Below are positions 32,229 to 41,755 of a stretch of 48,579 bases of DNA, in pieces; position 1 is the first letter of the stretch; each line of letters begins with the position of its first letter. The DNA lies in NCBI RefSeq assembly GCF_016862955.1, contig NZ_BONY01000070.1, positions 1 through 48,579 on the forward strand. The letters run 5' to 3'. Made by a program: the position numbers and the translations under genes. The DNA comes from Rhizocola hellebori (GTDB lineage Bacteria > Actinomycetota > Actinomycetes > Mycobacteriales > Micromonosporaceae). The notes under the pieces are model-generated. The model was not told the DNA's origin. It made no database searches and saw only the letters and a program-made list of their open reading frames with translations.

Positions 32229-32912
32229 GTGCAGCCCAACAACAGCCCTCTGATGGTCGACGCCCGCCATAACGGGCCCCCAGGCACCGGTAACGGCGGC
32301 TGGACGGCGGGTCTGATCGGCGCTTTCATAACAGAAGGTGTCCCGGAGGTGACGTTGCAGAAGCCGCCGCCCCTCGAGACGCCGCTGACCGTGATCTATA
32401 CGCCGGAGGGGTTGCGGGTGCTTGATCCCTCGGAAGTGGTGATCGCCACCGCCCGAAGTCGTGAAGACGACATTTCACCCGTTGCGGCCGCCACCCTGGC
32501 CGAGGCGGAACAGGCATCGAGCAACTACGCGGGCCACGGCAGCCATCACTTTCCCACCTGTTTCGTGTGCGGACCGCAGCGACCCGATGGCCTGGGCATC
32601 TTCCCTGGCAAGCTCCCCGACGGCCGGACTGCCTCGCCCTTCGAGGTCCCCAGCGACATCGATGCCGTCATGGTGTGGGCGGTGCTGGACTGCCCCGGCG
32701 GCTGGTCCGTCATCGAAGGCGACCGTCCCTGGGTTCTGGGACGCTTCGCGGTCGCCATCGACCACCTCCCCAAGCCGGGTGAGCGGTGTGTCGTGGTGGG
32801 CCAGGCGCTCTCCCGTGAAGGCAGAAAAGCACTGGTCAGGACCACTCTCTACACGCCCGATGCGCGCGTTGCGGCGCGCGGCGAAGCGACCTGGATAGCC
32901 CTGACTGTGTGA
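32229..32912 (+). CDS. Hot-dog-fold (thioesterase-like) protein, function unknown
   Basis: This 227-residue protein has no signal peptide. It contains NGGWTAGLIGAF near the N-terminus (like the PNGGY helix start of acyl-CoA thioesterases) and a central CFVCGPQRPDGLGIFPG (about 113-129). The C-terminal strands (VVVGQALSREGRKALVRTTLYTPDARVAARGEATWI) resemble the second half of PaaI-type hot-dog domains. Family membership is moderately supported; the substrate is unknown. The start is given as GTG 32229, but ATG 32253 is also plausible. TTGACA at 32202-32207 could be its -35 box. It is divergent from the OlsB-like gene by only 49 bp and ends just before the kgd promoter. Confidence 0.7.
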   Translation: MQPNNSPLMVDARHNGPPGTGNGGWTAGLIGAFITEGVPEVTLQKPPPLETPLTVIYTPEGLRVLDPSEVVIATARSREDDISPVAAATLAEAEQASSNYAGHGSHHFPTCFVCGPQRPDGLGIFPGKLPDGRTASPFEVPSDIDAVMVWAVLDCPGGWSVIEGDRPWVLGRFAVAIDHLPKPGERCVVVGQALSREGRKALVRTTLYTPDARVAARGEATWIALTV

Positions 32913-32921
32913 TAGATCACT
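32906..32921. promoter_or_regulatory. CRP-like palindrome upstream of kgd
   Basis: TGTGT-N6-TCACT agrees with TGTGA-N6-TCACA at eight of ten fixed positions. The inner GTGAT-AG-ATCAC (32909-32920) is a perfect palindrome. It overlaps the stop codon of the preceding gene and sits 13 bp before the kgd -10 box. Confidence 0.45.
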
Positions 32922-32934
32922 GCGACACATGGCG

Positions 32935-32940
32935 TAGCCT
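32935..32940 (+). promoter_or_regulatory. -10 box TAGCCT of kgd
   Basis: TAGCCT lies about 42 bases before the kgd GTG. The predicted message would have a leader of roughly 36 nt, unlike the leaderless genes nearby. Confidence 0.4.
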
Positions 32941-32982
32941 TTACAGCGGTTTAGCACTCGTTAAGAACGGGCGGATGGCAGC

Positions 32983-35900
32983 GTGTCGACTCAGCAGGAC
33001 AAAACCCTGGCGAGCTTTGGGACCAATGAGTGGATCGTCGAGGAGATGTACCAGCGGTACCTCACCGATCCGTCGAGCGTCGACCCGGCGTGGCACGACT
33101 TCTTCGCCGACTACCGGCCCGCCATCGAGACCCCGGTTGCCAAGGCGGCCCAGGTAACCGAGCAGACCCCGCAAGCTCCGGCCGCGCCCGTGCTTCCGGC
33201 CACGCCGGGCCAGGCGAAGGCGCCCGCCGGCGCCGCCACTCCGGCACCCGCCCCGGCGCCCAAGGCCGACCAGCCCGCACCCGCCAAGACGCAAGCCAAG
33301 AACATCCCGCTGCGCGGCGTGTCGGCCCGCATCGTCGAGAACATGGACTCGTCGCTGAGCGTGCCGACCGCGACGAGCGTGCGTGCCGTACCCGCCAAAT
33401 TGCTGGCCGACAACCGCATAGTCATCAACAACCACCTGGCGCGCGGCCGTGGTGGCAAGGTGAGCTTCACCCACCTCATCGGCTACGCCCTGGTGCGCGC
33501 GATGGCCGTGCACCCGGAGATGAACAATTCCTTCGCGGTGGTCGACGGCAAGCCGAACATGGTCGTCCCGCCGCACGTGAACCTGGGCATCGCCATCGAT
33601 CTGTCCAAGCCGGACGGTTCCCGCCAGCTCGTGGTCCCCTCGATCAAGGCGACCGAGCAGATGGACTTCCGCCAGTTCTGGCAGGGATATGAGGACATAG
33701 TCCGCCGCGCCCGCCGCAACGAGCTGACGATGGAAGACCACACCGGCGCGACCATCTCGCTGACCAACCCGGGCGGCATCGGCACGGTGCACTCGCAGCC
33801 CCGGTTGATGGTGGGCCAGAGCGTCATCATCGGCGTGGGCGCGATGGAATATCCCGCGCCGTTCCAGGGCATGAGCGACACCCAGCTCGCGGAGCTGGCC
33901 GTCAGCAAGATCATCACACTGACGAGCACCTACGACCACCGCGTGATCCAGGGCGCGCAGTCGGGCGAGTTCCTCAAAGTGATCCACGAGCTGCTGCTCG
34001 GTGAGCACGGCTTCTACGACGAGATCTTCACCGCGCTGCGCATCCCCTACGAGCCCGTGCGCTGGGTACGCGACGTGCACGAGGGCCAGGTCGACAAGAC
34101 CACCAAGGTGATGGAGCTGATCCGGGAATACCGGGTGCGTGGTCACCTGATGGCCGACACCGACCCGCTCGAGTATGAGGTGCGCCGCCACCCCGACCTC
34201 GACATCCTCGAACACGGCCTCACCCTGTGGGACCTCGACCGCGCGTTCCCGGTCGGCGGCTTCGCCGGCAAGCAGCAGATGCGGTTGCGCGATGTGCTTG
34301 GCGTGCTTCGGGATTCGTACTGCCGCCGGGTTGGCGTGGAGTACATGCACATTCAGAACCCGGAAGAGCGCCGCTGGATCCAGGAGCGGGTGGAGAAGAA
34401 GTACGCCAAGCCCAGCCCGGAAGAGCAGCGCCACATCATGGGCCGGCTCAACGCCGCCGAGGCTTTCGAGACCTTCCTCGCCACCAAATACGTTGGCCAG
34501 AAACGGTTCTCGCTCGAAGGCGGGGAGTCGCTGATCCCGCTGCTCGACGAGGTGCTGCAGTCGTCGGCCGAGGCGGAGCTCGACGAGGTCGTCATCGGCA
34601 TGGCCCACCGCGGCCGCCTCAACGTGCTGGCGAACATCGTCGGCAAGCCCTACGAGAAGATCTTCAACGAGTTCGAGGGGCACCTCGACCCGAAGAGCGC
34701 GCAGGGTTCCGGCGACGTGAAGTACCACCTCGGCATGACCGGCAAGTTCACCACGCCCGACGGGTCCGGGGTGACCACGGTCTCGCTGACCGCCAACCCT
34801 TCCCACCTTGAGGCGGTCGACCCGGTACTCGAAGGAATCGTGCGGGCCAAGCAGGACCGGCTCGACCTCGGGCTGACCGGCTACACCGTGCTCCCGGTTC
34901 TGGTGCACGGCGACGCCGCCTTCGCCGGGCAGGGTGTGGTGGCCGAGACTTTGAACCTTTCGCAGCTTCGCGGGTACCGCACCGGCGGCACCATTCACGT
35001 CGTCGTCAACAACCAGGTGGGTTTCACCACCGCCCCCGAATACAGCCGCTCCTCGCTCTACTCCACCGACGTGGCCCGGATGATCCAGGCGCCGATCTTC
35101 CACGTGAACGGCGACGACCCGGAGGCCGTGATTCGCGTGGGGCGCTTGGCTTTCGAGTACCGGCAGGCGTTCAACAAGGACGTCGTCATCGACCTCGTCT
35201 GCTACCGCCGCCGCGGCCACAACGAGGGCGACGACCCGTCGATGACCAACCCGCAGATGTACGCGATCATCGATGGCAAGCGTTCCGTCCGCAAGCTCTA
35301 CACCGAAGAGCTGATCGGGCGCGGCGACATCACCGTCGAGCAGGCCGAGGAAGCGCTGCGCGACTACCAGAGCCAGCTTGAGACGGTCTTCAAAGCCACC
35401 CGCGACGCGGCGAACGGGGTGTCGAGCCGCCTCACCCGCACCAAGGAAGCCCAGCCCGAGCCGAACGTGGCCACCGCCATCCCGGCCGAGCTGGTGCGGC
35501 GCGTCGGTGAGGTACACACCGCGCTGCCCGAGGGGTTCACCCCGCACAAGCGCATCCAGCAACTGCTCGACCGGCGGGCCAAGATGGCCGTCGAGGGCGA
35601 CATCGACTGGGGCTTCGGCGAGATCATCGCGATGGGTTCGCTTCTGGCCCAAGGGGTTACCGTTCGACTGTCCGGTCAGGACAGCCGGCGCGGCACCTTC
35701 GTGCAGCGGCACGCTGCCATCGTCGACGCCAAGACCGGTGCCGAGTACCTGCCCGTCGCCGAGTTGGCGCAAGATGATGCCCGCTTCCACGCCCACGACT
35801 CGCTGCTTTCCGAATACGCCGCGCTCGGCTTCGAGTACGGATATTCGGTGGAACAGCCCAACGCGCTCGTGGTCTGGGAGGCACAGTTCGGCGACTTCGT

Positions 35901-36627
35901 CAACGGCGCCCAATCGGTCATCGACGAGTTCATCTCCTCCGGAGAGGTGAAGTGGGGACAGCACAACAGCGTCACCGTTCTGCTGCCGCACGGGCACGAG
36001 GGCCAGGGCCCCGACCACACCTCGGGCCGTCCCGAGCGCTGGCTGCAGATGGCCGCCGAGGACAACATGCGCATCGTCATCCCGACGAGCCCGGCCAACC
36101 ACTTCCACCTGCTGCGCCGCCAAGCGCTGTCGGCCAAGCGCAAGCCGCTGATCGTGTTCACACCGAAATCGTTGCTGCGGCACAAGCTTGCCGTGTCTCC
36201 GGTGGCCGACTTCACCAACGGCACCTTCCAGCCGGTGATCGGCGAGACCGCGCTGGCGCCCGAGGGCGTGAAGCGGGTGCTGCTGTGCTCGGGCAAGGTC
36301 TACTACGACCTGATCCAGGCACGCGCAGAGCGCGGCATCACGGACACCGCGATCGTCCGCATCGAGCAGCTTTACCCGCTGCCGGTCGACGAGGTCCGGG
36401 CAGAGCTGGCCAAGTACCCGGCGGCGAGCGACTTCGCCTGGGTGCAGGAAGAGCCGGCGAACCAGGGCGCGTGGTCGTTCATCGCGCTCAACCTGCTGGA
36501 GCACCTCGAGGGCGTGCGGCTGCGCCGCATCTCCCGCCCGGCCGCGGCCGCGCCCGCCGTCGGCTCCACCAAGCTGCACGATGTCGAACAGGCTGCGCTG
36601 CTCGAGGCCGCGCTGCCGAAGGTGTGA
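32983..36627 (+). CDS. kgd: Multifunctional 2-oxoglutarate dehydrogenase E1/E2 (KGD/OdhA type)
   Basis: This 1214-residue TCA-cycle enzyme decarboxylates 2-oxoglutarate with ThDP and passes succinyl groups on. It starts with the E1 N-terminal motif ([15 protein letters not shown], residues 12-26), then an Ala/Pro-rich linker (45-105). The acyltransferase core without lipoyl domain covers about 110-345, with His319 in YDHRV. The E1 catalytic domain then runs from about 370 to the end ([46 protein letters not shown]). This E2-E1 fusion is restricted to actinobacteria, where the FHA protein GarA/OdhI inhibits it; the FHA protein at 6-7 kb is not of that type. The GTG at 32983 matches the conserved MSTQQ-like start. 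A CRP-like box and TAGCCT lie upstream, and DUF6104 follows. Confidence 0.95.
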   Translation: MSTQQDKTLASFGTNEWIVEEMYQRYLTDPSSVDPAWHDFFADYRPAIETPVAKAAQVTEQTPQAPAAPVLPATPGQAKAPAGAATPAPAPAPKADQPAPAKTQAKNIPLRGVSARIVENMDSSLSVPTATSVRAVPAKLLADNRIVINNHLARGRGGKVSFTHLIGYALVRAMAVHPEMNNSFAVVDGKPNMVVPPHVNLGIAIDLSKPDGSRQLVVPSIKATEQMDFRQFWQGYEDIVRRARRNELTMEDHTGATISLTNPGGIGTVHSQPRLMVGQSVIIGVGAMEYPAPFQGMSDTQLAELAVSKIITLTSTYDHRVIQGAQSGEFLKVIHELLLGEHGFYDEIFTALRIPYEPVRWVRDVHEGQVDKTTKVMELIREYRVRGHLMADTDPLEYEVRRHPDLDILEHGLTLWDLDRAFPVGGFAGKQQMRLRDVLGVLRDSYCRRVGVEYMHIQNPEERRWIQERVEKKYAKPSPEEQRHIMGRLNAAEAFETFLATKYVGQKRFSLEGGESLIPLLDEVLQSSAEAELDEVVIGMAHRGRLNVLANIVGKPYEKIFNEFEGHLDPKSAQGSGDVKYHLGMTGKFTTPDGSGVTTVSLTANPSHLEAVDPVLEGIVRAKQDRLDLGLTGYTVLPVLVHGDAAFAGQGVVAETLNLSQLRGYRTGGTIHVVVNNQVGFTTAPEYSRSSLYSTDVARMIQAPIFHVNGDDPEAVIRVGRLAFEYRQAFNKDVVIDLVCYRRRGHNEGDDPSMTNPQMYAIIDGKRSVRKLYTEELIGRGDITVEQAEEALRDYQSQLETVFKATRDAANGVSSRLTRTKEAQPEPNVATAIPAELVRRVGEVHTALPEGFTPHKRIQQLLDRRAKMAVEGDIDWGFGEIIAMGSLLAQGVTVRLSGQDSRRGTFVQRHAAIVDAKTGAEYLPVAELAQDDARFHAHDSLLSEYAALGFEYGYSVEQPNALVVWEAQFGDFVNGAQSVIDEFISSGEVKWGQHNSVTVLLPHGHEGQGPDHTSGRPERWLQMAAEDNMRIVIPTSPANHFHLLRRQALSAKRKPLIVFTPKSLLRHKLAVSPVADFTNGTFQPVIGETALAPEGVKRVLLCSGKVYYDLIQARAERGITDTAIVRIEQLYPLPVDEVRAELAKYPAASDFAWVQEEPANQGAWSFIALNLLEHLEGVRLRRISRPAAAAPAVGSTKLHDVEQAALLEAALPKV

Positions 36628-36633
36628 CGCCAC

Positions 36634-36810
36634 ATGTATTTCACCGATCGCGGGATTGAGGAGCTGGCGACCCGCCGCGGCGACGAGGAGGTCACCATCG
36701 AGTGGCTCGCCGAGCGCCTTCGCGACTTCGTCGACCTCAATCCCGAGTTCGAAACCCCCATCGAGCGCCTCGCCACCTACCTAGCCCGCCTCGACGACGA
36801 CGAAGACTAG
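36634..36810 (+). CDS. DUF6104 small protein downstream of kgd
   Basis: The protein has 58 residues, starting MYFTDRGIEELATRRG and ending ARLDDDED. It is acidic, predicted helical, with no membrane segment or cysteines. The core EWLAERLRDFVDLNPEFE matches the DUF6104 family, which is found immediately after kgd in many actinobacteria. It starts six bases after the kgd stop, so it is co-transcribed. Function unknown; conserved position suggests a role with the 2-oxoglutarate dehydrogenase complex (inference). It is short enough to be missed by length-filtered gene calling. Confidence 0.85.
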   Translation: MYFTDRGIEELATRRGDEEVTIEWLAERLRDFVDLNPEFETPIERLATYLARLDDDED

Positions 36811-36961
36811 TCCGCCCTGCGCGCCCGCCCTCAAGATCCTCGCGCTTTCGGGGAAATCGTCCGATCCACTTCGTGCGAGGGGACGTTTTCGCTGAATTCG
36901 TGACGATCTCCGCGCCGTACGCTGCAGCGCCGGTTGGCGGGAGGTCGTCGGAGGCGGTCGT

Positions 36962-36967
36962 TAGGCT
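36962..36967 (+). promoter_or_regulatory. -10 box TAGGCT of leaderless pta
   Basis: TAGGCT is followed by GAGGGA and the GTG at 36974. The GAGGGA is too close to serve as a ribosome site, so leaderless initiation is likely. The 163-bp gap before pta otherwise shows only a weak CCTCGC/GCGAGG inverted repeat. Confidence 0.45.
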
Positions 36968-36973
36968 GAGGGA

Positions 36974-39031
36974 GTGGCGCGCAATGTCTACGTGACCAGC
37001 CTTGAGCCTGGCGGCGGTAAGTCGGCGATCGCACTTGGGGTGGCTGAGGTGCTCAGCCGGCGGGTGCGGCGGCTGGGGGTTTTCCGGCCTTTCGTGCGGG
37101 TGGAACCCGATCCTGTGGTGGAGCTGTTGCGCCGGCGGTACGGGATGCGCCACGGCCGCGGGCCGGGTTATGAGCGCGCGGCGCAGCTGCTGGGGGGCGG
37201 GCGGCGCGATGAGCTGATGGGTGAGGTGCTCGAAGCCTTCCACGCGCTGGAGCGCGACTGCGACGCGGTCATCATCGTCGGCACCGATTATGGGCACGAT
37301 CTGGCCGGGCACGACGAGCCGGCGTTGCCCGACGAGCTGAGCCTCAATCTGCGGCTGGCCGCTGAGCTGGGGGCGGCTGTGCTTCCGGTGGTGCGGGGCG
37401 ATGGGCGCAGCGCCTCCGAGGTCGCCGACGCGGTGCGGGCCGCCTATTACGCGTGCGAAGAGCTGCCTGTGCTTGCGGTGCTTGCCAACCGGGCCGACGC
37501 CGACCTTCGGGTCAGCCTGCCGGCGGGTGTGCCGGTCTACGCGATCCCCAGGCTCGCCGCGATCGCCGCGCCGACCATGGCGGAGGTGGCTTCGGCGCTG
37601 CAAGCCACTCCCGTGCACGGCACCACTGAGGCGGCCATGTCCCGCGATGTGGTGGATGCCATGGTGGGGGCGGCTTCCGTACCCACCTTCTTGGAGAACT
37701 TGAGAGACAACACGCTGGTGGTCACGCCTGGCGACCGGGCAGACCTCATCGTGGCCGCGGTCGCCGCTCACCATGCGGGCCAAGCCTCGATAGCGGGGAT
37801 CCTGCTGACGCTCGGGATCGAGCCCGATCCTCGGGTGGTCGCGCTGGTGAGCCGGTTCAAGGTGGAGTTGCCGATTTTCATGGTGCGCCTTGACAGTTAC
37901 GACACCGTTGCGGCGCTGACCGGGCTGGAGGGCCGCCTTCGGCCCGACAATCCGCGCAAAGTGATGGCAGCGCTGGGTTTGTTCGAGTCGCATGTGGACT
38001 TCACCGAGCTGGCCGCGCGGCTGGACCTGGCTCGTTCCGACCGGGTCACCCCGCTCATGTTCGAGTACGAGCTGATCGAGCGCGCTCGCGCCGACCGCCG
38101 CCACGTCGTGCTTCCCGAGGGCGATGAGGAACGCATCCTGCGCGCCGCGGAATCCCTTACCCGGCGCGGGGTTTGCGACCTCACTCTGCTGGGCGATGTC
38201 GACAAGATCGAGCAGCGGGCCCGCGAGCTTGGCCTCGATCTGGGCAGCGTGCGGGTCGTCGATCCCGTGCACGCCGACCGCTGGCGGCGCGAGTTCGCCA
38301 CCGAGTACACCAAACTGCGTGCCCACAAGGGGATGACGCAGGAGCTGGCGCACGACCTGATGAGCGACGTCAACTATTTCGGCACCATGATGGTCCACAC
38401 TGGACGCGCCGACGCGATGGTTTCCGGCGCCGTGCATCCCACCGCCGACACCATCCGGCCCGCCTTCGAAATCATCAAGACCACGCCCGAGGTCAAGGTG
38501 GCCAGCAGCATCTTCTTCATGTGTCTGCCCGACCACGTCCTGGTCTACGGCGACTGCGCCATCAACCCCGACCCGAACCCGGAGCAGCTGGCCGACATCG
38601 CCATCTCCTCGGCCGAAACCGCCGCCCGCTTCGGCGTCGAGCCCCGCATCGCCATGCTTTCCTACTCGACCGGGGTCAGCGGCCACGGCGCCGACGTCGA
38701 CAAGGTCGCCATGGCCACCAAAATCGTGCAGGAACGCCGTCCCGACCTCCCCGTCGAGGGCCCAATCCAATACGACGCCGCCGTCGATCTGACGGTCGCC
38801 GCCACCAAACTTCCCGACAGCGCCGTCGCCGGCCGGGCCACCATCCTGATCTTCCCGGACCTCAACACCGGCAACAACACCTACAAGGCCGTCCAGCGCT
38901 CGGCCGGCGCGGTCGCCATCGGCCCGGTCATGCAAGGCCTCCGCAAGCCCGTCAACGACCTCTCCCGCGGCGCGACCGTGCGCGACATCATCTCCACCGT
39001 CGCCATCACCGCTATCCAGTCACAGCTTTAA
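36974..39031 (+). CDS. pta: Phosphate acetyltransferase
   Basis: This 685-residue enzyme interconverts acetyl-CoA and acetyl phosphate. The N-terminal region (1-220) is the P-loop/BioD-like module (SLEPGGGKSAIALG at about 9-22), and a DRTGG domain spans about 220-330. The catalytic PTA domain covers about 350-685, with VLPEGDEERILRAAESL, FGTMMVHTGRADAMVSGAVH, SIFFMCLPDHVLVYGDCAINPDP and the C-terminal GLRKPVNDLSRG. This is the long form found in enterics and many actinobacteria. The GTG at 36974 gives the conserved MARNVYVTSLEPGGGKS start. ackA follows 0.7 kb later, with endonuclease V inserted on the other strand; the last 20 bases overlap the end of that gene. Confidence 0.94.
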   Translation: MARNVYVTSLEPGGGKSAIALGVAEVLSRRVRRLGVFRPFVRVEPDPVVELLRRRYGMRHGRGPGYERAAQLLGGGRRDELMGEVLEAFHALERDCDAVIIVGTDYGHDLAGHDEPALPDELSLNLRLAAELGAAVLPVVRGDGRSASEVADAVRAAYYACEELPVLAVLANRADADLRVSLPAGVPVYAIPRLAAIAAPTMAEVASALQATPVHGTTEAAMSRDVVDAMVGAASVPTFLENLRDNTLVVTPGDRADLIVAAVAAHHAGQASIAGILLTLGIEPDPRVVALVSRFKVELPIFMVRLDSYDTVAALTGLEGRLRPDNPRKVMAALGLFESHVDFTELAARLDLARSDRVTPLMFEYELIERARADRRHVVLPEGDEERILRAAESLTRRGVCDLTLLGDVDKIEQRARELGLDLGSVRVVDPVHADRWRREFATEYTKLRAHKGMTQELAHDLMSDVNYFGTMMVHTGRADAMVSGAVHPTADTIRPAFEIIKTTPEVKVASSIFFMCLPDHVLVYGDCAINPDPNPEQLADIAISSAETAARFGVEPRIAMLSYSTGVSGHGADVDKVAMATKIVQERRPDLPVEGPIQYDAAVDLTVAATKLPDSAVAGRATILIFPDLNTGNNTYKAVQRSAGAVAIGPVMQGLRKPVNDLSRGATVRDIISTVAITAIQSQL

Positions 39032-39710
39032 GCGCTGCGCGGCAGGCACTGTCGGCGTGCCGGGTGGTCTCCGGCAGCCGATACTTCGGTGACAACCGCA
39101 ATGTTATTTCGGCCGACCCTTCGACGTCGATCAGATGGCCAGGCGAGACGAAGACCGGTTTCACATTTTTCTGGGTACGAAGCACACGCCCCACAATCTC
39201 GTCACCGTCCACAAGCGGGGCCCAAGACCCACGGTCGGCGCCCACTTGCCCATGCGTGCCAATGAACGCGGTCTTGCCCACCCCGAATGCCGCAATCCCC
39301 GTCACCACCCCCAGATGGCTCGCCAACCCGAACCTTCTCGGGTGCGCTATCCCGTACCCGTCGCAGACCAGCAGATCCGGTGTAACTGTCAGCTTAGACA
39401 GCGCCTCCTCCAGCACCGGGATCTCGCGAAACGCCAACAACCCTGGCACATAAGGAAACCCGGCCACCCCAATAGCGGTCACCGTCTCCACCACGGCCAG
39501 GGTGTCGAGCTCCAACACCACGACCGCCCCCGCGACCAGATCGCTCCCCTCGGCGTAGGCGACATCCACCCCCGCCACCAGCCGCGGCGCCCGCCCCAGC
39601 GGCGCATCCGTCACCACTCGCTCGCGGAGCCGCAACTGGACCGCGACCGCCTCCGCCTCATCCCTCAACGTCGGTCTCCAAACGTCACGAACGTCCACAC
39701 CGTAACGCAC
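39012..39710 (-). CDS. nfi: Endonuclease V (deoxyinosine-specific)
   Basis: This 232-residue repair nuclease nicks DNA 3' of deoxyinosine. Family motifs are LVAGVDVAY (metal-binding Asp), YVPGLLAFREIPVLEEA (the PG-FRE substrate loop), LLVCDGYGIAHPRRFGLASHLGV and GVGKTAFIG. The start is GTG 39710 or GTG 39698; neither has a ribosome site. The TAGGGT box of ackA lies directly beside it on the other strand, so the two divergent promoters overlap. It is nested between pta and ackA and shares 20 bp, tail to tail, with pta. Its link to acetate metabolism is positional only. Confidence 0.9.
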   Translation of the reverse strand: MRYGVDVRDVWRPTLRDEAEAVAVQLRLRERVVTDAPLGRAPRLVAGVDVAYAEGSDLVAGAVVVLELDTLAVVETVTAIGVAGFPYVPGLLAFREIPVLEEALSKLTVTPDLLVCDGYGIAHPRRFGLASHLGVVTGIAAFGVGKTAFIGTHGQVGADRGSWAPLVDGDEIVGRVLRTQKNVKPVFVSPGHLIDVEGSAEITLRLSPKYRLPETTRHADSACRAALKAVTG

Positions 39711-39716
39711 TAGGGT
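39711..39716 (+). promoter_or_regulatory. -10 box TAGGGT of leaderless ackA
   Basis: TAGGGT is followed by six bases and the GTG at 39723. The box begins one base after the nfi start codon on the opposite strand. Confidence 0.5.
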
Positions 39717-39722
39717 GATGTT

Positions 39723-40808
39723 GTGAGAACGCTCGTTTTGAACTGTGGCTCCTCCTCGCTGAAATGGCGCCTGTTCGACCAGGCCGAAAAGGTGGCGGGT
39801 GGGCTGGTGGAACGCGTCACCGACCACGGATCGGCGCTGCACGAGGTGCTGTCTGCGGTGGACCTGACCGGTTTGGACGCGGTGGGCCATCGGATGGTGC
39901 ACGGGGGGCTCAGGTTCAGCCGGCCGACCCTCATCGACGACGAGGTCATAGCGGCGGTGGCCGAGCTGATTCCACTTGCGCCGCTTCATAATCCGCCAAA
40001 CATCGCGGGGGTGCGGGAGGCTCGGCGGATGTTGCCGGAGGTGCCGCAGGTGGCGGTCTTCGACACCGCTTTCCATCGCACCATTCCGCCTATGAACGCG
40101 CACTACGCCATCGACTCGGCGGTCGCCGCGGAGCACGGGATCATCCGGTACGGCTTCCACGGGACATCGCACGCCTATGTGTCACGGCAAACGGCGAAGC
40201 TCCTGGGACGGGAGCCGGCGGAGGTCAACGTGATCACCTTGCACCTGGGCAACGGGGCCAGCGCCTGCGCGGTCAAGGGCGGCCGCAGCTTCGCCACGAG
40301 CATGGGACTGTCGCCGCTTGAGGGGCTCGTCATGGGCACCAGAAGCGGCAATATAGATCCGGCCATCATCTTTCATCTGCATCGGGTGGCCGGAATGCCG
40401 GTCGAGGCCATTGACGATCTGCTCAACAAGCGCAGCGGGCTGCTTGGCCTGTGCGGTGACAGCGACATGCGTGAGGTGCTGCGCCGCGACGATGAGCAGG
40501 CCAAGCTGGCCTTGGCGATGTACTGCGAGCGGATCAAGAGCTACGTCGGGGCTTACACGGCAATGCTCGGCGGTGTCGACGCGGTCGCCTTCACCGCCGG
40601 AGTCGGCGAGAACTCGGCTGCGGTAAGGGCAGCGTCACTGTCCAATTTGGAGTTCATGGGCATCGCGGTCGATGAGACCCGCAACGCCAAGGGGGAAGCC
40701 ATCATCTCGCCCGACGGGGCGAGGGTGGCGGTCTGCGTGGTTCCCACCGACGAGGAGCTCGAGATCGCCACACAGACCGAGGCGCTGCTCAGCTCGAATG
40801 GTCGATGA
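39723..40808 (+). CDS. ackA: Acetate kinase
   Basis: This 361-residue enzyme makes ATP and acetate from acetyl phosphate. Signatures are LVLNCGSSSLKW (3-14), AVGHRMVHGG, FDTAFHRTIP, YGFHGTSHAYVS, ITLHLGNGASACAVK, DTSMG-like ATSMGLSPLEGLVMGTRSGNIDP and FTAGVGENS. It is shorter than the usual near-400 residues, mainly between the first motif and VGHRMVHGG, a trait seen in some actinobacteria. The start is a leaderless-looking GTG. It completes the Pta-AckA pathway with the gene at 37-39 kb. The final 20 bases overlap the end of the convergent MDR gene. Confidence 0.95.
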   Translation: MRTLVLNCGSSSLKWRLFDQAEKVAGGLVERVTDHGSALHEVLSAVDLTGLDAVGHRMVHGGLRFSRPTLIDDEVIAAVAELIPLAPLHNPPNIAGVREARRMLPEVPQVAVFDTAFHRTIPPMNAHYAIDSAVAAEHGIIRYGFHGTSHAYVSRQTAKLLGREPAEVNVITLHLGNGASACAVKGGRSFATSMGLSPLEGLVMGTRSGNIDPAIIFHLHRVAGMPVEAIDDLLNKRSGLLGLCGDSDMREVLRRDDEQAKLALAMYCERIKSYVGAYTAMLGGVDAVAFTAGVGENSAAVRAASLSNLEFMGIAVDETRNAKGEAIISPDGARVAVCVVPTDEELEIATQTEALLSSNGR

Positions 40809-41748
40809 CAATCTTGCCGAAGACCTCGCCGTGGGCGAGACGGTCGAAGGCCTCGCGAGCCTGGGTGAAGCCGTAGACGCTGTCGATGACCGGACGGATC
40901 TGTTGCGCCACCACCAGATCCATCAGCGCCACCAGCTCGGCCCGGGTGCCCATGGTGGAGCCGACGATCTCCTGCTGCAGGAAGAAGATGCGGCGCAGAT
41001 CGACCTCGGCCAGGTGGCCGGAGGTGCTGCCGGAGACGACGATGCGGCCGCCGGGCTTCGTGCTCTTGATGGAATGGTCGAAGGTGGCCGCGCCCACGGT
41101 TTCGATGACGACGTCGACGCGTTCGGGCAGCCGCCCGCCGGGCTCGAAAGCGGTGGCGCCCAACGCTTCCACCTGCGCCCGCTTCGCGGCGTCACGGCTG
41201 GTCGCGAAGACTCGGGCGCCTAGCGCCTTGGCCAGCACCACGGCGGCCGTGGCCACGCCGCCGCCGGCGCCCTGGACAAGAACGGTGCCGTCCTTGGGAA
41301 GCCGGCCACGGGTGGTGAGCATGCGATAGGCGGTGAGCCAGGCGGTGGGAAGGCACGCCGCGTCTATCCAATCAAGACTTTGCGGCTTGGGGACGACATT
41401 GCGGCGCGGCACACACACCAGATCGGCCAGCGTGCCCGGGTGCTTCTCCGAGAGCAGGGTGCGTTTCGGGTCAAGGGTTTCGTCCTCACCCTGCCCCAGC
41501 ACGGCGTGCACCACGACCTCGTTGCCGTCCTCGTCGATCCCGGCCGCGTCGCAGCCCAGGATCATCGGCAGCTGCTCGGCGGAAAGCCCGACCCCGCGTA
41601 ACGACCAAAGATCGTGATGGTTGAGCGAGCTGGTGCGCACCCTGACCGTCGTCCAGCCCTCGGGCGCCTGGGGATCAGGTTGCTCTCCCACCACTAGACC
41701 GGCCAGCGGATTGTCTGGATTCATCGACTCGGCGTAGATCGCGCGCAT
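40789..41748 (-). CDS. MDR-superfamily zinc-type alcohol dehydrogenase/quinone oxidoreductase
   Basis: This 319-residue protein has an N-terminal GroES-like fold (VRVRTSSLNHHDLWSLRGVG, ILGCDAAG) and a nucleotide-binding domain with VLVQGAGGGVATAAVVLAKALGARVFATSRD. It ends VYGFTQAREAFDRLAHGEVFGKIVI. The SLNHHD motif and the lack of a clear structural zinc Cys cluster favour the quinone-oxidoreductase side of the family. It would reduce an enone or oxidise an alcohol with NADPH; substrate unknown. TAGCGT seven bases before the ATG at 41748 suggests leaderless transcription. It converges with and overlaps ackA by 20 bp. Confidence 0.88.
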   Translation of the reverse strand: MRAIYAESMNPDNPLAGLVVGEQPDPQAPEGWTTVRVRTSSLNHHDLWSLRGVGLSAEQLPMILGCDAAGIDEDGNEVVVHAVLGQGEDETLDPKRTLLSEKHPGTLADLVCVPRRNVVPKPQSLDWIDAACLPTAWLTAYRMLTTRGRLPKDGTVLVQGAGGGVATAAVVLAKALGARVFATSRDAAKRAQVEALGATAFEPGGRLPERVDVVIETVGAATFDHSIKSTKPGGRIVVSGSTSGHLAEVDLRRIFFLQQEIVGSTMGTRAELVALMDLVVAQQIRPVIDSVYGFTQAREAFDRLAHGEVFGKIVIDHSS

Positions 41749-41755
41749 GCTGTCG

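Noticed and set aside
32941-36633. A 1230-codon minus-strand open frame opposite kgd
   Set aside because: It mirrors the kgd codon structure, has biased composition (His/Leu/Asp/Val) and no recognisable domain. kgd itself is unambiguous.
36740-36765. tRNA-like T-loop string GTTCGAAACC
   Set aside because: It lies in frame within the DUF6104 gene and no cloverleaf can be drawn around it.
36737-38935. A 732-codon minus-strand open frame opposite pta
   Set aside because: Shadow of pta; no ribosome site or motif, and the pta signatures on the other strand are complete.
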